Assembly (NCBI RefSeq): GCF_000187245.1
Contig: NC_027864.1
Location: 744,001 to 808,000, forward strand
Direction of reading: 5' to 3'
DNA: 64,000 nt
Source of the DNA: Ogataea parapolymorpha DL-1
Taxonomy: Eukaryota; Ascomycota; Pichiomycetes; Pichiales; Pichiaceae
The notes below the pieces were generated by a model. The model did not search any database, was not told the DNA's origin, and saw only the letters and a list, made by a program, of their open reading frames with translations. How positions within the stretch are numbered: the first letter of the stretch is position 1; every line of letters begins with the position of its first letter. Positions 1 through 7,806 of this stretch are shown in pieces. Position numbers and translations under genes: made by a program.

Positions 1-170
1 GCGGAGTAGTGCTAACTGTTCTGGGGTCGCTGATCTACTGCTTGAAAAATAGATATCTTGCAAGGGCACACGAAAATTTCTAGGTCTGGGGTGTCTTTTC
101 TTATTATAGATAGATGGAAATAATTAATAGAAAATAATTATTTTTCCCCCATCAATTAGGCTTATCGGCG

Positions 171-857
171 ATGTCTCAAGGGGCAAGAGTGGTGCCAGAA
201 GGGGTTCCCCTGTGGCAACCAGATGAAAGCGCGCGAGAGTGCCCCTTCTGTCATCGCAAATTTACGTTTTTCAACCGCAGACACCACTGCCGGAAGTGTG
301 GCCGCGTGGTCTGTGGCGACTGCTCTTCTGTGTTTACGTGCTACTTGCCCAACACCTACGTTGTATCGCCGCAGTCCCAGATGTTTCTGGAAACCCCCCA
401 CGTACCGCACAGAACGTGCGACGAGTGCGCTGCAGAGCTGGAAAGACTGGGCCACAGGAGCGAGCCGATCGACATGATCAAGAGTTCGTCCGCTAGAGAA
501 AACACCTTAGACCTGGATAACGACGAAAACCTGTGTCCTGTGTGCAACATCGATCTGTCAGACGAGACAGATGCTGGCCGCGAACAACACATCAACAACT
601 GCTTGCACTTTTTGGAGTTCACTGGCTCGCCGGACTCTAAGAGACAAACTAATAGAATGCTGGTATACACGCTGGACGCCAACGTTCGAGTCAACGAGGA
701 TAATGAGTGTGTCATTTGCTTTGAGGAGTTCCACGCGGGGGACAAGGTTGGCAGACTAGAGTGTTTGTGCTGTTTCCATTACAAATGCATAAAGGACTGG
801 ATTAACCGTAAAGGTGCGTGTGAATGTCCTGTGCATGCCGTGGCTGTGGCCGTGTAG
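171..857 (+). CDS. PIB1: PIB1-like FYVE and RING-finger E3 ubiquitin ligase
   Basis: 228 aa. An N-terminal FYVE domain spans about residues 15-88: WxxD at 15-18, zinc ligands C24/C27, the RRHHCR lipid-binding core at 36-41, then C43, C48/C51 and C83/C86. A C-terminal RING spans about 180-220 (C180, C183, C198, H203, C206, then a CxC and a final H). By family knowledge such a protein binds phosphatidylinositol 3-phosphate on endosomes and the vacuole and acts as a RING ubiquitin ligase. S. cerevisiae Pib1 is somewhat longer (286 aa) with the same order. Between the domains lies a further possible zinc site, C122-x2-C125 ... H140-x3-C144. ATG at 171 is the first in frame. A short upstream frame (114-137) precedes it. 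Confidence 0.9.
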   Translation: MSQGARVVPEGVPLWQPDESARECPFCHRKFTFFNRRHHCRKCGRVVCGDCSSVFTCYLPNTYVVSPQSQMFLETPHVPHRTCDECAAELERLGHRSEPIDMIKSSSARENTLDLDNDENLCPVCNIDLSDETDAGREQHINNCLHFLEFTGSPDSKRQTNRMLVYTLDANVRVNEDNECVICFEEFHAGDKVGRLECLCCFHYKCIKDWINRKGACECPVHAVAVAV

Positions 858-1204
858 ACGAGCGTTATGAGGTTATGGAAGGTTAACGGGTAATTTAATG
901 GTATTTAAGAAATGTGTAGCTTTTGACGATCTTTCGACGATCTTTTGGCGATCATCTGATGGTTCTAGCCAGGAACCAGTACATTAACCTGAAAATAAAG
1001 TAATTTTCTATTGTTTTCCGGTGACTTTGGTGCGTCAAACCGCCGTTATCCCTTTAGGCTCCTTATTAGACTCCCCATTTGGATTATTTCCTAATTAAGA
1101 AAAACCACACGTAGGTTTTTTTTGCAAACGCCCGGCCAACGGTGCTCCAAGTCTGCTACAAACTTGTGACAAGTTTGGAACCACACTTTGTGGGCCATGA
1201 TGTT

Positions 1205-1210
1205 ACGCGT
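1205..1210. promoter_or_regulatory. MCB-type element ACGCGT upstream of GIC
   Basis: ACGCGT lies about 243 bp before the GIC start codon. This is the MluI cell-cycle box bound by MBF in S. cerevisiae. Function here is inferred from the motif and from the known G1/S expression of GIC genes. Confidence 0.4.
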
Positions 1211-1262
1211 GTCAGCATCCTGTACGTGTAGCAGGCCTGTTTTACTTCTGTCACACCGCCTA

Positions 1263-1269
1263 TTTCGCG
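1263..1269 (-). promoter_or_regulatory. SCB-like element CGCGAAA upstream of GIC
   Basis: TTTCGCG on the + strand reads CGCGAAA on the other strand, fitting the SBF consensus CRCGAAA. It lies 54 bp from the ACGCGT element, before a G1/S-type gene. The motif is short, so chance occurrence is possible. Confidence 0.35.
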
Positions 1270-1418
1270 GAACCCGCGGGTAATCTCTCCTATCAGGCCC
1301 CAATTTTCAGCCATTGTGCCCAACAAAAATTTTATTGTCCTCTATTGTACGCATCCCTGCTCCTATCTTTTTTTTCACTCCTTTGGAGAAAGCGCGCCGT
1401 GCTGACTGCTCACATAGA

Positions 1419-1424
1419 TATAAA
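1419..1424 (+). promoter_or_regulatory. TATA box of GIC-like gene
   Basis: TATAAA sits 29 bp before the ATG at 1453. So short a distance implies either a very short leader or initiation upstream of this motif. Confidence 0.35.
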
Positions 1425-1452
1425 GCACTAAAACGCCTCTTCTCAGCTTTTC

Positions 1453-2514
1453 ATGTCTCGCTCTCCAAAATTAGAGTCGCTGTGGCTGGACGAGCCTTCC
1501 ACGAGGAAGAAGGACAAGGTCCTTCGCGTCCTTCAAACCAAGAGCGCACAAATCCTCCATTACTTTGACCTTGAGCCTGACTTTGCAAAGGGCCGCAAAA
1601 AATCTCCTTTGATGATCAGCACGCCGTTTGGTTTCAACCACATGTCTCATCTCAGTGAGAAAGACGCGTTTGGTCTGGACAAGGCGTTCAAGGAGGCAGA
1701 CTTAAGCTTGCTGCCAAAAGTGCTGAAAACAGCTCCAGAACGGTCTCCACCGTGTCTGGCCGTGTCGTCCTTCAGAACCTCGCCAAACACGGTCGGCAAC
1801 ATAGAACCAGAATCGCGTCCATCATCCAGACACTTTAGAGTGAACTCCACGTCCTCTACCTCACAGCTTCTGAGCAGAGCCAACTCCACGTTCACTCGCT
1901 CCACCTCGATATCCACCCTCAGCTCACTGGCGCCCTCTATCCAGGAAAGCCCAATGAGAATGCTTAAACACAACGACAGACTGCCATCTATTCCTCAGGA
2001 ACAGTCAGAGACTGATTTCTACAGATCCTCAGAATACTCCGAGAACTCTCAATTTTCTACGAGAAGCAACAGAGAGTCTCGAGACAGTTCTGATCAGGAA
2101 GACGTCCATCTCCAGAAATTCGAGTTCCCGCAATTTTTGCAAACACCAACAGACAGAACCCCTACTGATCCTCCACACATCCGCAAAGTGCCTTCCATAG
2201 GCTCCCCTGTCGACTCGCGCGACTCGGCGTTCACTTTCGAGCTATTATCGACGCCGGAATACGTCAGAAACAGCCGTGTGCCAGGGAACAGAAAGCCTAC
2301 TGGTGAGTACGTTCTTTCGTGTGATTTTTCGGAGGATGAGAATGACGATAACGAGCACAACTCGGAGTCGGAGGACACGCTTATTGCGTTGAACGCAGCC
2401 AACATCAGCAGGCTGTCAAGACTGAGTATGGCCACAGAGCTGGATTTCTCGGCCCCACACTCAAAGACGTTTAGTAAACTCCGTCTGCCAGAAATTGCTG
2501 ACGAGGATGTATAA
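1453..2514 (+). CDS. GIC1: GIC1/GIC2-type CRIB-domain Cdc42 effector
   Basis: 353 aa. Residues 55-67 (ISTPFGFNHMSHL) fit the CRIB consensus ISxPxxFxHxxH, which binds GTP-loaded Cdc42/Rac. The rest is low-complexity, rich in Ser, Thr and Pro, with an acidic patch near residue 295, as expected of a scaffold without a catalytic domain. Gic proteins act downstream of Cdc42 at the bud site to polarise actin and septins. Length matches Gic1 (314 aa) and Gic2 (383 aa). The next gene is VMA22, which also neighbours GIC1 in S. cerevisiae (YHR060W/YHR061C), and PIB1 lies on the other side, as near GIC2. There is only one GIC-type gene in this window. Assignment to GIC1 rather than GIC2 is nominal. Confidence 0.85.
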   Translation: MSRSPKLESLWLDEPSTRKKDKVLRVLQTKSAQILHYFDLEPDFAKGRKKSPLMISTPFGFNHMSHLSEKDAFGLDKAFKEADLSLLPKVLKTAPERSPPCLAVSSFRTSPNTVGNIEPESRPSSRHFRVNSTSSTSQLLSRANSTFTRSTSISTLSSLAPSIQESPMRMLKHNDRLPSIPQEQSETDFYRSSEYSENSQFSTRSNRESRDSSDQEDVHLQKFEFPQFLQTPTDRTPTDPPHIRKVPSIGSPVDSRDSAFTFELLSTPEYVRNSRVPGNRKPTGEYVLSCDFSEDENDDNEHNSESEDTLIALNAANISRLSRLSMATELDFSAPHSKTFSKLRLPEIADEDV

Positions 2515-2569
2515 TAGATGAATTACGAACATTTGTAGTTTAGAAATATTTAGTAAAAATATTGTTCAG

Positions 2570-2977
2570 ATGACAGATTTACTGAAACCGGTGAACTCCA
2601 ATAAGCAACTCACCACTACCCAAGAGAAACAGGTCAGAGTGCTTAGCCTTATTTCAGAGTACTACGACGTTTACCAAAAGCTTGAGCAAGTTCTCAAACG
2701 CGGGTTTGTTGACCTGGCCCGTGCTAATTACGCAGCCAATACAAGATATCAAAACTTCCTTGATCTTAGGGAAATGCAGCGATTGGTAGATGTCGACTGG
2801 ACAAACGCACAAATAGTCCTTTGCGACAAGGAAGACGGATTGTCGAAATCGCGAAAAATGTTCTCTGGAGGGCTGGTGCCTCTGTCTCTACGAACTGCGC
2901 AGTCTGATTTTGCAGACTCGCTAAAACTTATTGTTCAGCTGGCCAAAATTAGACACCAAATTACACAATTGTCCTAG
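2570..2977 (+). CDS. VMA22: Vma22/CCDC115-like V-ATPase assembly factor
   Basis: 135 aa, mostly helical. The N-terminal part contains the family pattern YYDVYQKLEQVLKRGFVDLA followed by RANYAANTRYQNF at about residues 28-60, which I recognise from Vma22 and human CCDC115. Vma22 works in the ER with Vma12 and Vma21 to assemble the membrane sector of the vacuolar proton ATPase. Length is a little under S. cerevisiae Vma22 (181 aa). Its place beside the GIC gene is the same as in S. cerevisiae, which strengthens the call. The stop codon overlaps that of the opposing MATE gene: both use the CTAG at 2974-2977. Confidence 0.85.
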   Translation: MTDLLKPVNSNKQLTTTQEKQVRVLSLISEYYDVYQKLEQVLKRGFVDLARANYAANTRYQNFLDLREMQRLVDVDWTNAQIVLCDKEDGLSKSRKMFSGGLVPLSLRTAQSDFADSLKLIVQLAKIRHQITQLS

Positions 2978-4692
2978 TCCGTTTCACTTCGTCTGAGCGC
3001 GTCCGCAGCCAATTTGTCGTAGTCGGCAGCAAGGGCACAGTACGTTTGAATGACACCGATGATAGCCAGAGCCACTCCACAGCCGGTCCATAGTCCAAAG
3101 AGTCCCATAGGATGGCCTTTGGGGAAATAGAAGCTCAGCACAAACCCAAGCGGGAGGCCAATGAGATAGTATGAGCACAGGTTGACGTATCCACCAATTC
3201 TTTGCAAACCCTGTCCACGTAGGCATCCTGCGCTGGTTGCATTCATGGCGTCGAAAATCTGGATGAAAGCGACCAATGGCATCACCTGGGTGACAACCTC
3301 GATCACGTCCGCGTCGTTGGAGAACCAGCCTGCAATCTGCCGGCTGTCCAAGAGCAAGAACGACGAGTTGATCAAGGCAATGGCAGCGGTGAACACAAAA
3401 ACCATCTTGGCAGCTATTCTGGCCTCTCGTGGGAGCTGAGCACCCAGAAAATTGGCCACTCTGGTGGACGCGGCAATAGAAACTCCGTATGGCACCTGGT
3501 AAGTGAGAGAGGCCATGGTGGCTATCACAGACTGCGCTGCAAGCGGCACAGTTCCAAGATAGCTGGACAGTAGGGTGAGGATCTCGAAACTCAGGAACTC
3601 GGACATAATCATGATTAGATTTGGGATACTCAGCTTGACCAGCTCGCCCCAGTTGGAGAACGCCTTTCTCAGTGCCAGTCCGTTCCAGCATTTCATAGGG
3701 TTGGCGACATTCTTCGTCCAAATCGTGTACCCAAATAGCCCAACAGCCATCAGTGTATAGTTCACGCTGACAGCGATGGGGGCGCCAATGTATCCCATTT
3801 TGAACACCCAAACGAAGAGGTAGTTGAGCAATGCATTGAAGGGGGCACAGACAAAAAGCACGTACGTCGATGCTTCGAAAACTCCCTGGGCTTGCAGGAA
3901 TCTTTTCCCTGTCTCAAAAAGTATGTAGCCTGGCAATCCAAAAGTGATGACTTTCAGGTAAGTGGCGGCGAGTCTGGCACTTTCTGCGTTCGGAAGGGCT
4001 TTTGTAAGAATTTGCTCGGCCCAAATCCACCATGCTACGCAGACCACGAACATGAGGGTGAATATGAGAGCTGTGCAACGCTGGAAGATCAGGCCCACGA
4101 CCTTGTATTTTCTGGCTCCGTAGGCTTGCGGCAAAAACGTGTCAAGTGACGATGCAAGGCCGGCAATGACGGCAATGGCCGATATATTGCAACTCATGGT
4201 TCCCAAGGTGATTCCCGCGAGTGCTTCAGGTGAAATATGCCCCACGGCAAAGATAGAGGCCACACCAAGAGAGTTTTGGAGCAGGAAGGTTATCACTAGC
4301 GGTACAGACGACATGAACATCTTTTTGAGCTCAAAGAGAGGCGTGGTGGTGATTTTCCCATCGCGAAGGGCCTTGTCCCATGACTCATTGATAGCTTCGC
4401 GGTCTTCCGCAGGTGGCACAGAAACCGAAGCCACGGAGGAGTATCTTCTGATCGGAAAGTGGTTGGCCTGGAGCAGCTCTGCCTCTTCGGCTATGTCTTT
4501 TGATGTTGCTGAGTACTGCTGGACCTGAGAGTCGATAAGTGGCTCGTCTTCCTCGAGGTCCTGGTCGCTGACAACAGCCGTAAAGTCTTCTGGTTTGATG
4601 AGATCCTGGGGCACAAATAGTCCATGTCTGCCCACAGATGTTGAGACTAGCGACGCGCGTCGCTGCGACGAGTGTGTAAATCGGCGTGGCAT
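2974..4692 (-). CDS. ERC1: MATE-family multidrug/metabolite exporter (ERC1-like)
   Basis: 572 aa from the ATG whose reverse complement is at 4690-4692. A 7-codon in-frame extension upstream would need a GTG start. An acidic cytosolic N-terminus of about 130 residues is followed by about twelve hydrophobic segments arranged as two homologous halves, typical of the MATE (multi-antimicrobial extrusion) fold. The S. cerevisiae relatives are Erc1 (581 aa, ethionine resistance) and Ydr338c. Length favours Erc1 but does not prove orthology. Substrate unknown. It is convergent with VMA22 and divergent from the mannosyltransferase gene across 345 bp that contain paired CCGCGG sites. Confidence 0.85.
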   Translation of the reverse strand: MPRRFTHSSQRRASLVSTSVGRHGLFVPQDLIKPEDFTAVVSDQDLEEDEPLIDSQVQQYSATSKDIAEEAELLQANHFPIRRYSSVASVSVPPAEDREAINESWDKALRDGKITTTPLFELKKMFMSSVPLVITFLLQNSLGVASIFAVGHISPEALAGITLGTMSCNISAIAVIAGLASSLDTFLPQAYGARKYKVVGLIFQRCTALIFTLMFVVCVAWWIWAEQILTKALPNAESARLAATYLKVITFGLPGYILFETGKRFLQAQGVFEASTYVLFVCAPFNALLNYLFVWVFKMGYIGAPIAVSVNYTLMAVGLFGYTIWTKNVANPMKCWNGLALRKAFSNWGELVKLSIPNLIMIMSEFLSFEILTLLSSYLGTVPLAAQSVIATMASLTYQVPYGVSIAASTRVANFLGAQLPREARIAAKMVFVFTAAIALINSSFLLLDSRQIAGWFSNDADVIEVVTQVMPLVAFIQIFDAMNATSAGCLRGQGLQRIGGYVNLCSYYLIGLPLGFVLSFYFPKGHPMGLFGLWTGCGVALAIIGVIQTYCALAADYDKLAADALRRSETD

Positions 4693-5037
4693 AAGATTAC
4701 ACAGAAGCAGCACGATTTACTATTTTATAGATCCACCATTTTTTTAATATCTTGGCAGTGCCTCGGATCGATTAGGAATGTCTTGCCATAAAGCCCTGTG
4801 TGGGTGCAGCAAACGTGGCAGGCATGATTAACAGATCATCTTCGACTTCCCCGGATGACTTTACATGGGCATCCCTGTCCCCGCGGTTTCCGCGGCAAGT
4901 TTTTGTGCCCCCTTAAATTGGTTGCATAGAACATAACGCGTGGACGGACCAAACACGGATTACTTTTTTTCCTGTATACCTGTTTTTTTTAGCAAAACGT
5001 TTTTTCTCAGCTATTTTTGCTAGGACCCCTAATTGCA
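4693..5037. other. 345-bp divergent promoter, MATE exporter / mannosyltransferase
   Basis: No gene seen. Contains a CCGCGG-TTT-CCGCGG repeat (4881-4895), an ACGCGT site (4936-4941) and T-rich tracts before the mannosyltransferase start. Confidence 0.6.
4881..4895. promoter_or_regulatory. Paired CCGCGG sites (zinc-cluster factor-like)
   Basis: Two CCGCGG hexamers are separated by TTT, giving an internal CGG-N3-CCG inverted pair. Such CGG pairs are typical targets of fungal Zn2Cys6 activators, and the right copy resembles the pleiotropic drug response element TCCGYGGA except at its last base. It sits before an exporter gene. Role inferred. Confidence 0.35.
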
Positions 5038-6384
5038 ATGTTGCTAAATAAACGGTTTATCCGGCTCTCAGCCGGGATCGTAGCACTGGTTTTTATCTTG
5101 GGGCTCACGTTGCACGCAGCACGCGAGACGCAAACATTGAAAGGCGCATCTCAGATGTTCGATAGCTACCGTACCGATCTCCAAGGATACATCACGAAGA
5201 CAGCCAGCAAGTACAAAAAAATGACCGCCAAGGAGGTGAAGCAGGCCCTGACTTTCAAACATGGCGCGTTCCCTGAGGGAACTCCTAAGGAGACGATTGT
5301 GGAGGAGCAAATGAAGTTCCACAGAGAGGTGCTGAGCAAGAAGATCGACGAGCCAAAGGGCATGAAGCTGGTGCACAAGCAAGACGGTGACACTAACTAT
5401 GAGCTGGCCAACGCCACTCTGTTGTCTCTTGTGAGAAACTCCGAACTGGACGGCATCGTCTCGTCGATCAGACAGCTGGAGGAGACCTGGAACTGGCGTT
5501 ACAACTATCCGTTCACGTTCATCAACGACGAGGAGTTTACACCAGAGTTCAAAAAACGCGTGGAGGAGGTGTGTTCCGGCAAGGTGTACTACGAGATCAT
5601 TCCAAAGTCCATCTGGGAGAAGCCAGCAAACATCGACCCTGTTCTATACAAGAACGGCATTGCCAAGCTGACTGAGAATAAAGTGAACTACGCCAGTCTG
5701 GAAAGCTACCACAACATGTGTCGGTTCAACTCCGGCTGGTTCTACAGACTGGAGGGCCTGAAGAAGTTCAAATACTACTGGAGAGTTGAGCCCAACGTGG
5801 ACTTCTTCTGTAAAGTGGACTACGACGTGTTCAAGTTCATGAGAGATAATGAGCTGACATACGGCTTCACTGTGAGCTTGTACGATGAGCCTTTGACCAT
5901 CGAGACCCTGTGGAAGACTACCGTCGACTTCTGTCTTGCCCATCCCGAGTATGTGCATCCGAACGGTGCGTTCAAGTGGCTGACAGAGAACCAGCAAAAC
6001 CCTCAGAACACCAACGGAGCAGGCGGATACTCGACGTGCCACTTCTGGTCGAATTTCGAGATCGCAGATATGGACTTCTACAGAGGAGAGGCATACTCTA
6101 AGTGGTTCGACGCTCTTGAAGCCGCTGGTGGATTCTACTACGAGAGATGGGGAGACGCCCCCGTGCACTCTGTGGGAGTTGGACTATTTGAGGACAAGAG
6201 CAAGGTGTGGTGGTTCAGAGATATCGGCTACCACCACTCGCCGTACGAGAATTCGCCAAATAGCGATAAGTGCTCCACGGACCACGAGCCAGGATACTTT
6301 GCACCTCCCGACGTGTACGACCAGAACTGTCTGCCAAACTGGATTAAGTACTCGATGACCCCGAACCAGCTGAACATGTACTAA
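5038..6384 (+). CDS. KRE2: KRE2/MNT1-family alpha-1,2-mannosyltransferase (GT15)
   Basis: 448 aa from the ATG at 5038. An in-frame TTG at 5017 is not a credible start. Type II Golgi architecture: short basic cytosolic tail, one membrane anchor at about residues 8-27, a stem, then a lumenal GT15 domain. Family landmarks include WRVEPNVDFFC, YSTCHFWSNFEIADMDFYR and GGFYYERWGDAPVHS. In S. cerevisiae Kre2 the Glu of the second block is the proposed nucleophile and the His of the third binds manganese; both are present. These enzymes extend O-linked and N-linked mannose chains from GDP-mannose. Length is like Kre2 (442 aa). Several paralogues (KTR1, KTR3, YUR1) are similar, so the symbol marks the family rather than proven orthology. 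Confidence 0.88.
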   Translation: MLLNKRFIRLSAGIVALVFILGLTLHAARETQTLKGASQMFDSYRTDLQGYITKTASKYKKMTAKEVKQALTFKHGAFPEGTPKETIVEEQMKFHREVLSKKIDEPKGMKLVHKQDGDTNYELANATLLSLVRNSELDGIVSSIRQLEETWNWRYNYPFTFINDEEFTPEFKKRVEEVCSGKVYYEIIPKSIWEKPANIDPVLYKNGIAKLTENKVNYASLESYHNMCRFNSGWFYRLEGLKKFKYYWRVEPNVDFFCKVDYDVFKFMRDNELTYGFTVSLYDEPLTIETLWKTTVDFCLAHPEYVHPNGAFKWLTENQQNPQNTNGAGGYSTCHFWSNFEIADMDFYRGEAYSKWFDALEAAGGFYYERWGDAPVHSVGVGLFEDKSKVWWFRDIGYHHSPYENSPNSDKCSTDHEPGYFAPPDVYDQNCLPNWIKYSMTPNQLNMY

Positions 6385-6564
6385 CTCGGTATAAAGGAGA
6401 GATAACATAATATAATTACTTGATTTCCGGCCCGGTTTCCTAATCTGGACACCCCCAAAAAATTTTTAATTATCTACCAGAGGCCCAGTGCCAGACGCGC
6501 ATATTTATTCACCATTAGCGCCACCCAGTTTACCAGTTCTCATAGCCAGCATCTTATCAGCGAG

Positions 6565-7776
6565 ATGAGAAAGTGCAAGGTATTTGTGGGGAACTCCCAC
6601 CCCAAGTTGGGACAGCTAGTGTGCGAGAAGTTGGGTATCGACCCTGCTCCAGTCACTCTCAAGAAATTTGCCAATGGAGAGACTTCTGTGCAGATAGGTG
6701 TTTCTGTCAGAGACGAGGACGTGTACATCATCCAGTCGGGCTCGCCAGAGACCAATGACCATATTATGGAGCTGTTGATTCTGATTTCTGCGTGCAGAGG
6801 TGGTTCTGCAGCAAAGATCACTGCCGTCATTCCTCAGTTCCCCTACTCCAAGCAATCGAAGATGAAAAAACACCGTGGGGCCATCACGGCGCGTATGTTG
6901 GCCAATCTGCTGATTATGGCTGGCGCTGACCACGTGGTGTCGATGGATTTGCACGCTTCGCAGATGCAGGGCTTTTTCTCCAAGCCGGTGGATAATCTGT
7001 ACGCGGGCCCCACGCTGGCCCACTGGATCCGCCAGAACATCGAGGACTACAGCGAGGCGGTTGTAGTGTCGAAAAATCCGGGCGGAACGAAGCGAGTGAC
7101 GGCCCTGGCCGACCAGCTCAAGGTCAACTTTGCCATGATCCACACCGACAGAAGGCGGACCAGAGACGGGTTCATGGGCAAAAAAGTGAGAGGAAAGCAG
7201 CCGGCCGCCAAGATTAACACCACCGAGAACGGCGAGGTCGAACAGGAAAATGTCATAGTAAGCACAGACATCCAGACTGCGAGAATCGTGAAAGGACATG
7301 TGGTAGAGGATACCTCTGCTCCGCACGAGGAGCCGCAGGTGCAGCACACCTCTGACATTGCGAATGACAACTCAGACGACGAGGACGAGCCCGAGTTCAA
7401 CGCCAGCGAGAAGCTGATCACTTTGGTCGGAAACGTCCAGAACAGACCAGCCATCATTGTCGACGATATGATTGACAAGCACACCTCGTTCATTGCTGCT
7501 GCAGAGCATTTGAGAATGAACTGCGGTGCCAAAAAGTGCTACGTGGTGGCTACGCACGGGATATTTGCCAACGACTGTCTCGAGAGACTGAATGAATGCG
7601 AGTATATCGACGGCATCATTGTCACCAACACGTATCCGATCTCTGAAACCAAGGCCCAAAATTGCAAAAAACTCACCGTCATCGACGTTTCGCCGATCTT
7701 CGCCGAGTGTATCAGAAGAGATCATTTTGGCGAAAGCATCAGCGTGCTGTTCGACTCTCTGGCCGTGATAACCTAG
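6565..7776 (+). CDS. PRS1: Ribose-phosphate pyrophosphokinase subunit, Prs1 type
   Basis: 403 aa. Opens MRKCKVFVGNSHPKLGQL and keeps FANGETSVQIGVSVRDEDVY, SACRGGSAAKITAVIPQFPY and DHVVSMDLHASQMQGFF, close to S. cerevisiae Prs1 (427 aa). The family makes PRPP from ribose 5-phosphate and ATP for nucleotide, His and Trp synthesis. A non-homologous acidic insert of about 85 residues (about 200-285) interrupts the core, as in Prs1. The PRPP loop reads IIVDDMIDKHTSF, whereas canonical enzymes have VDDMIDTGGT. Prs1-type subunits depend on a partner such as Prs3, so this one is probably not an autonomous synthetase. ATG at 6565. Converges on VIP1 with a 30-bp gap. Confidence 0.92.
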   Translation: MRKCKVFVGNSHPKLGQLVCEKLGIDPAPVTLKKFANGETSVQIGVSVRDEDVYIIQSGSPETNDHIMELLILISACRGGSAAKITAVIPQFPYSKQSKMKKHRGAITARMLANLLIMAGADHVVSMDLHASQMQGFFSKPVDNLYAGPTLAHWIRQNIEDYSEAVVVSKNPGGTKRVTALADQLKVNFAMIHTDRRRTRDGFMGKKVRGKQPAAKINTTENGEVEQENVIVSTDIQTARIVKGHVVEDTSAPHEEPQVQHTSDIANDNSDDEDEPEFNASEKLITLVGNVQNRPAIIVDDMIDKHTSFIAAAEHLRMNCGAKKCYVVATHGIFANDCLERLNECEYIDGIIVTNTYPISETKAQNCKKLTVIDVSPIFAECIRRDHFGESISVLFDSLAVIT

Positions 7777-7806
7777 GATAATTAGATAAATTATTTTTCA
7801 ACGTAT

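Larger units (their letters stand above)
858..1452. other. 595-bp intergenic region, PIB1 3' side and GIC promoter
   Basis: No convincing gene. The PIB1-proximal side carries three near-repeats built on GACGATCTTT (925-956). Further on are inverted repeats: AAACTTG/CAAGTTT around a TGA spacer at 1160-1176, and a CCCGCGGG palindrome at 1273-1280. The GIC-proximal half carries G1/S-type elements, listed separately. Small frames here have no recognisable products. Confidence 0.6.

Noticed and set aside
1091..1303. 70-codon minus-strand frame in the PIB1-GIC gap
   Set aside because: No recognisable motif, covers promoter elements of GIC, short enough to occur by chance.
1314..1568. 84-codon frame overlapping the GIC start
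   Set aside because: Out of frame with the CRIB-containing gene, no similarity pattern recognised.
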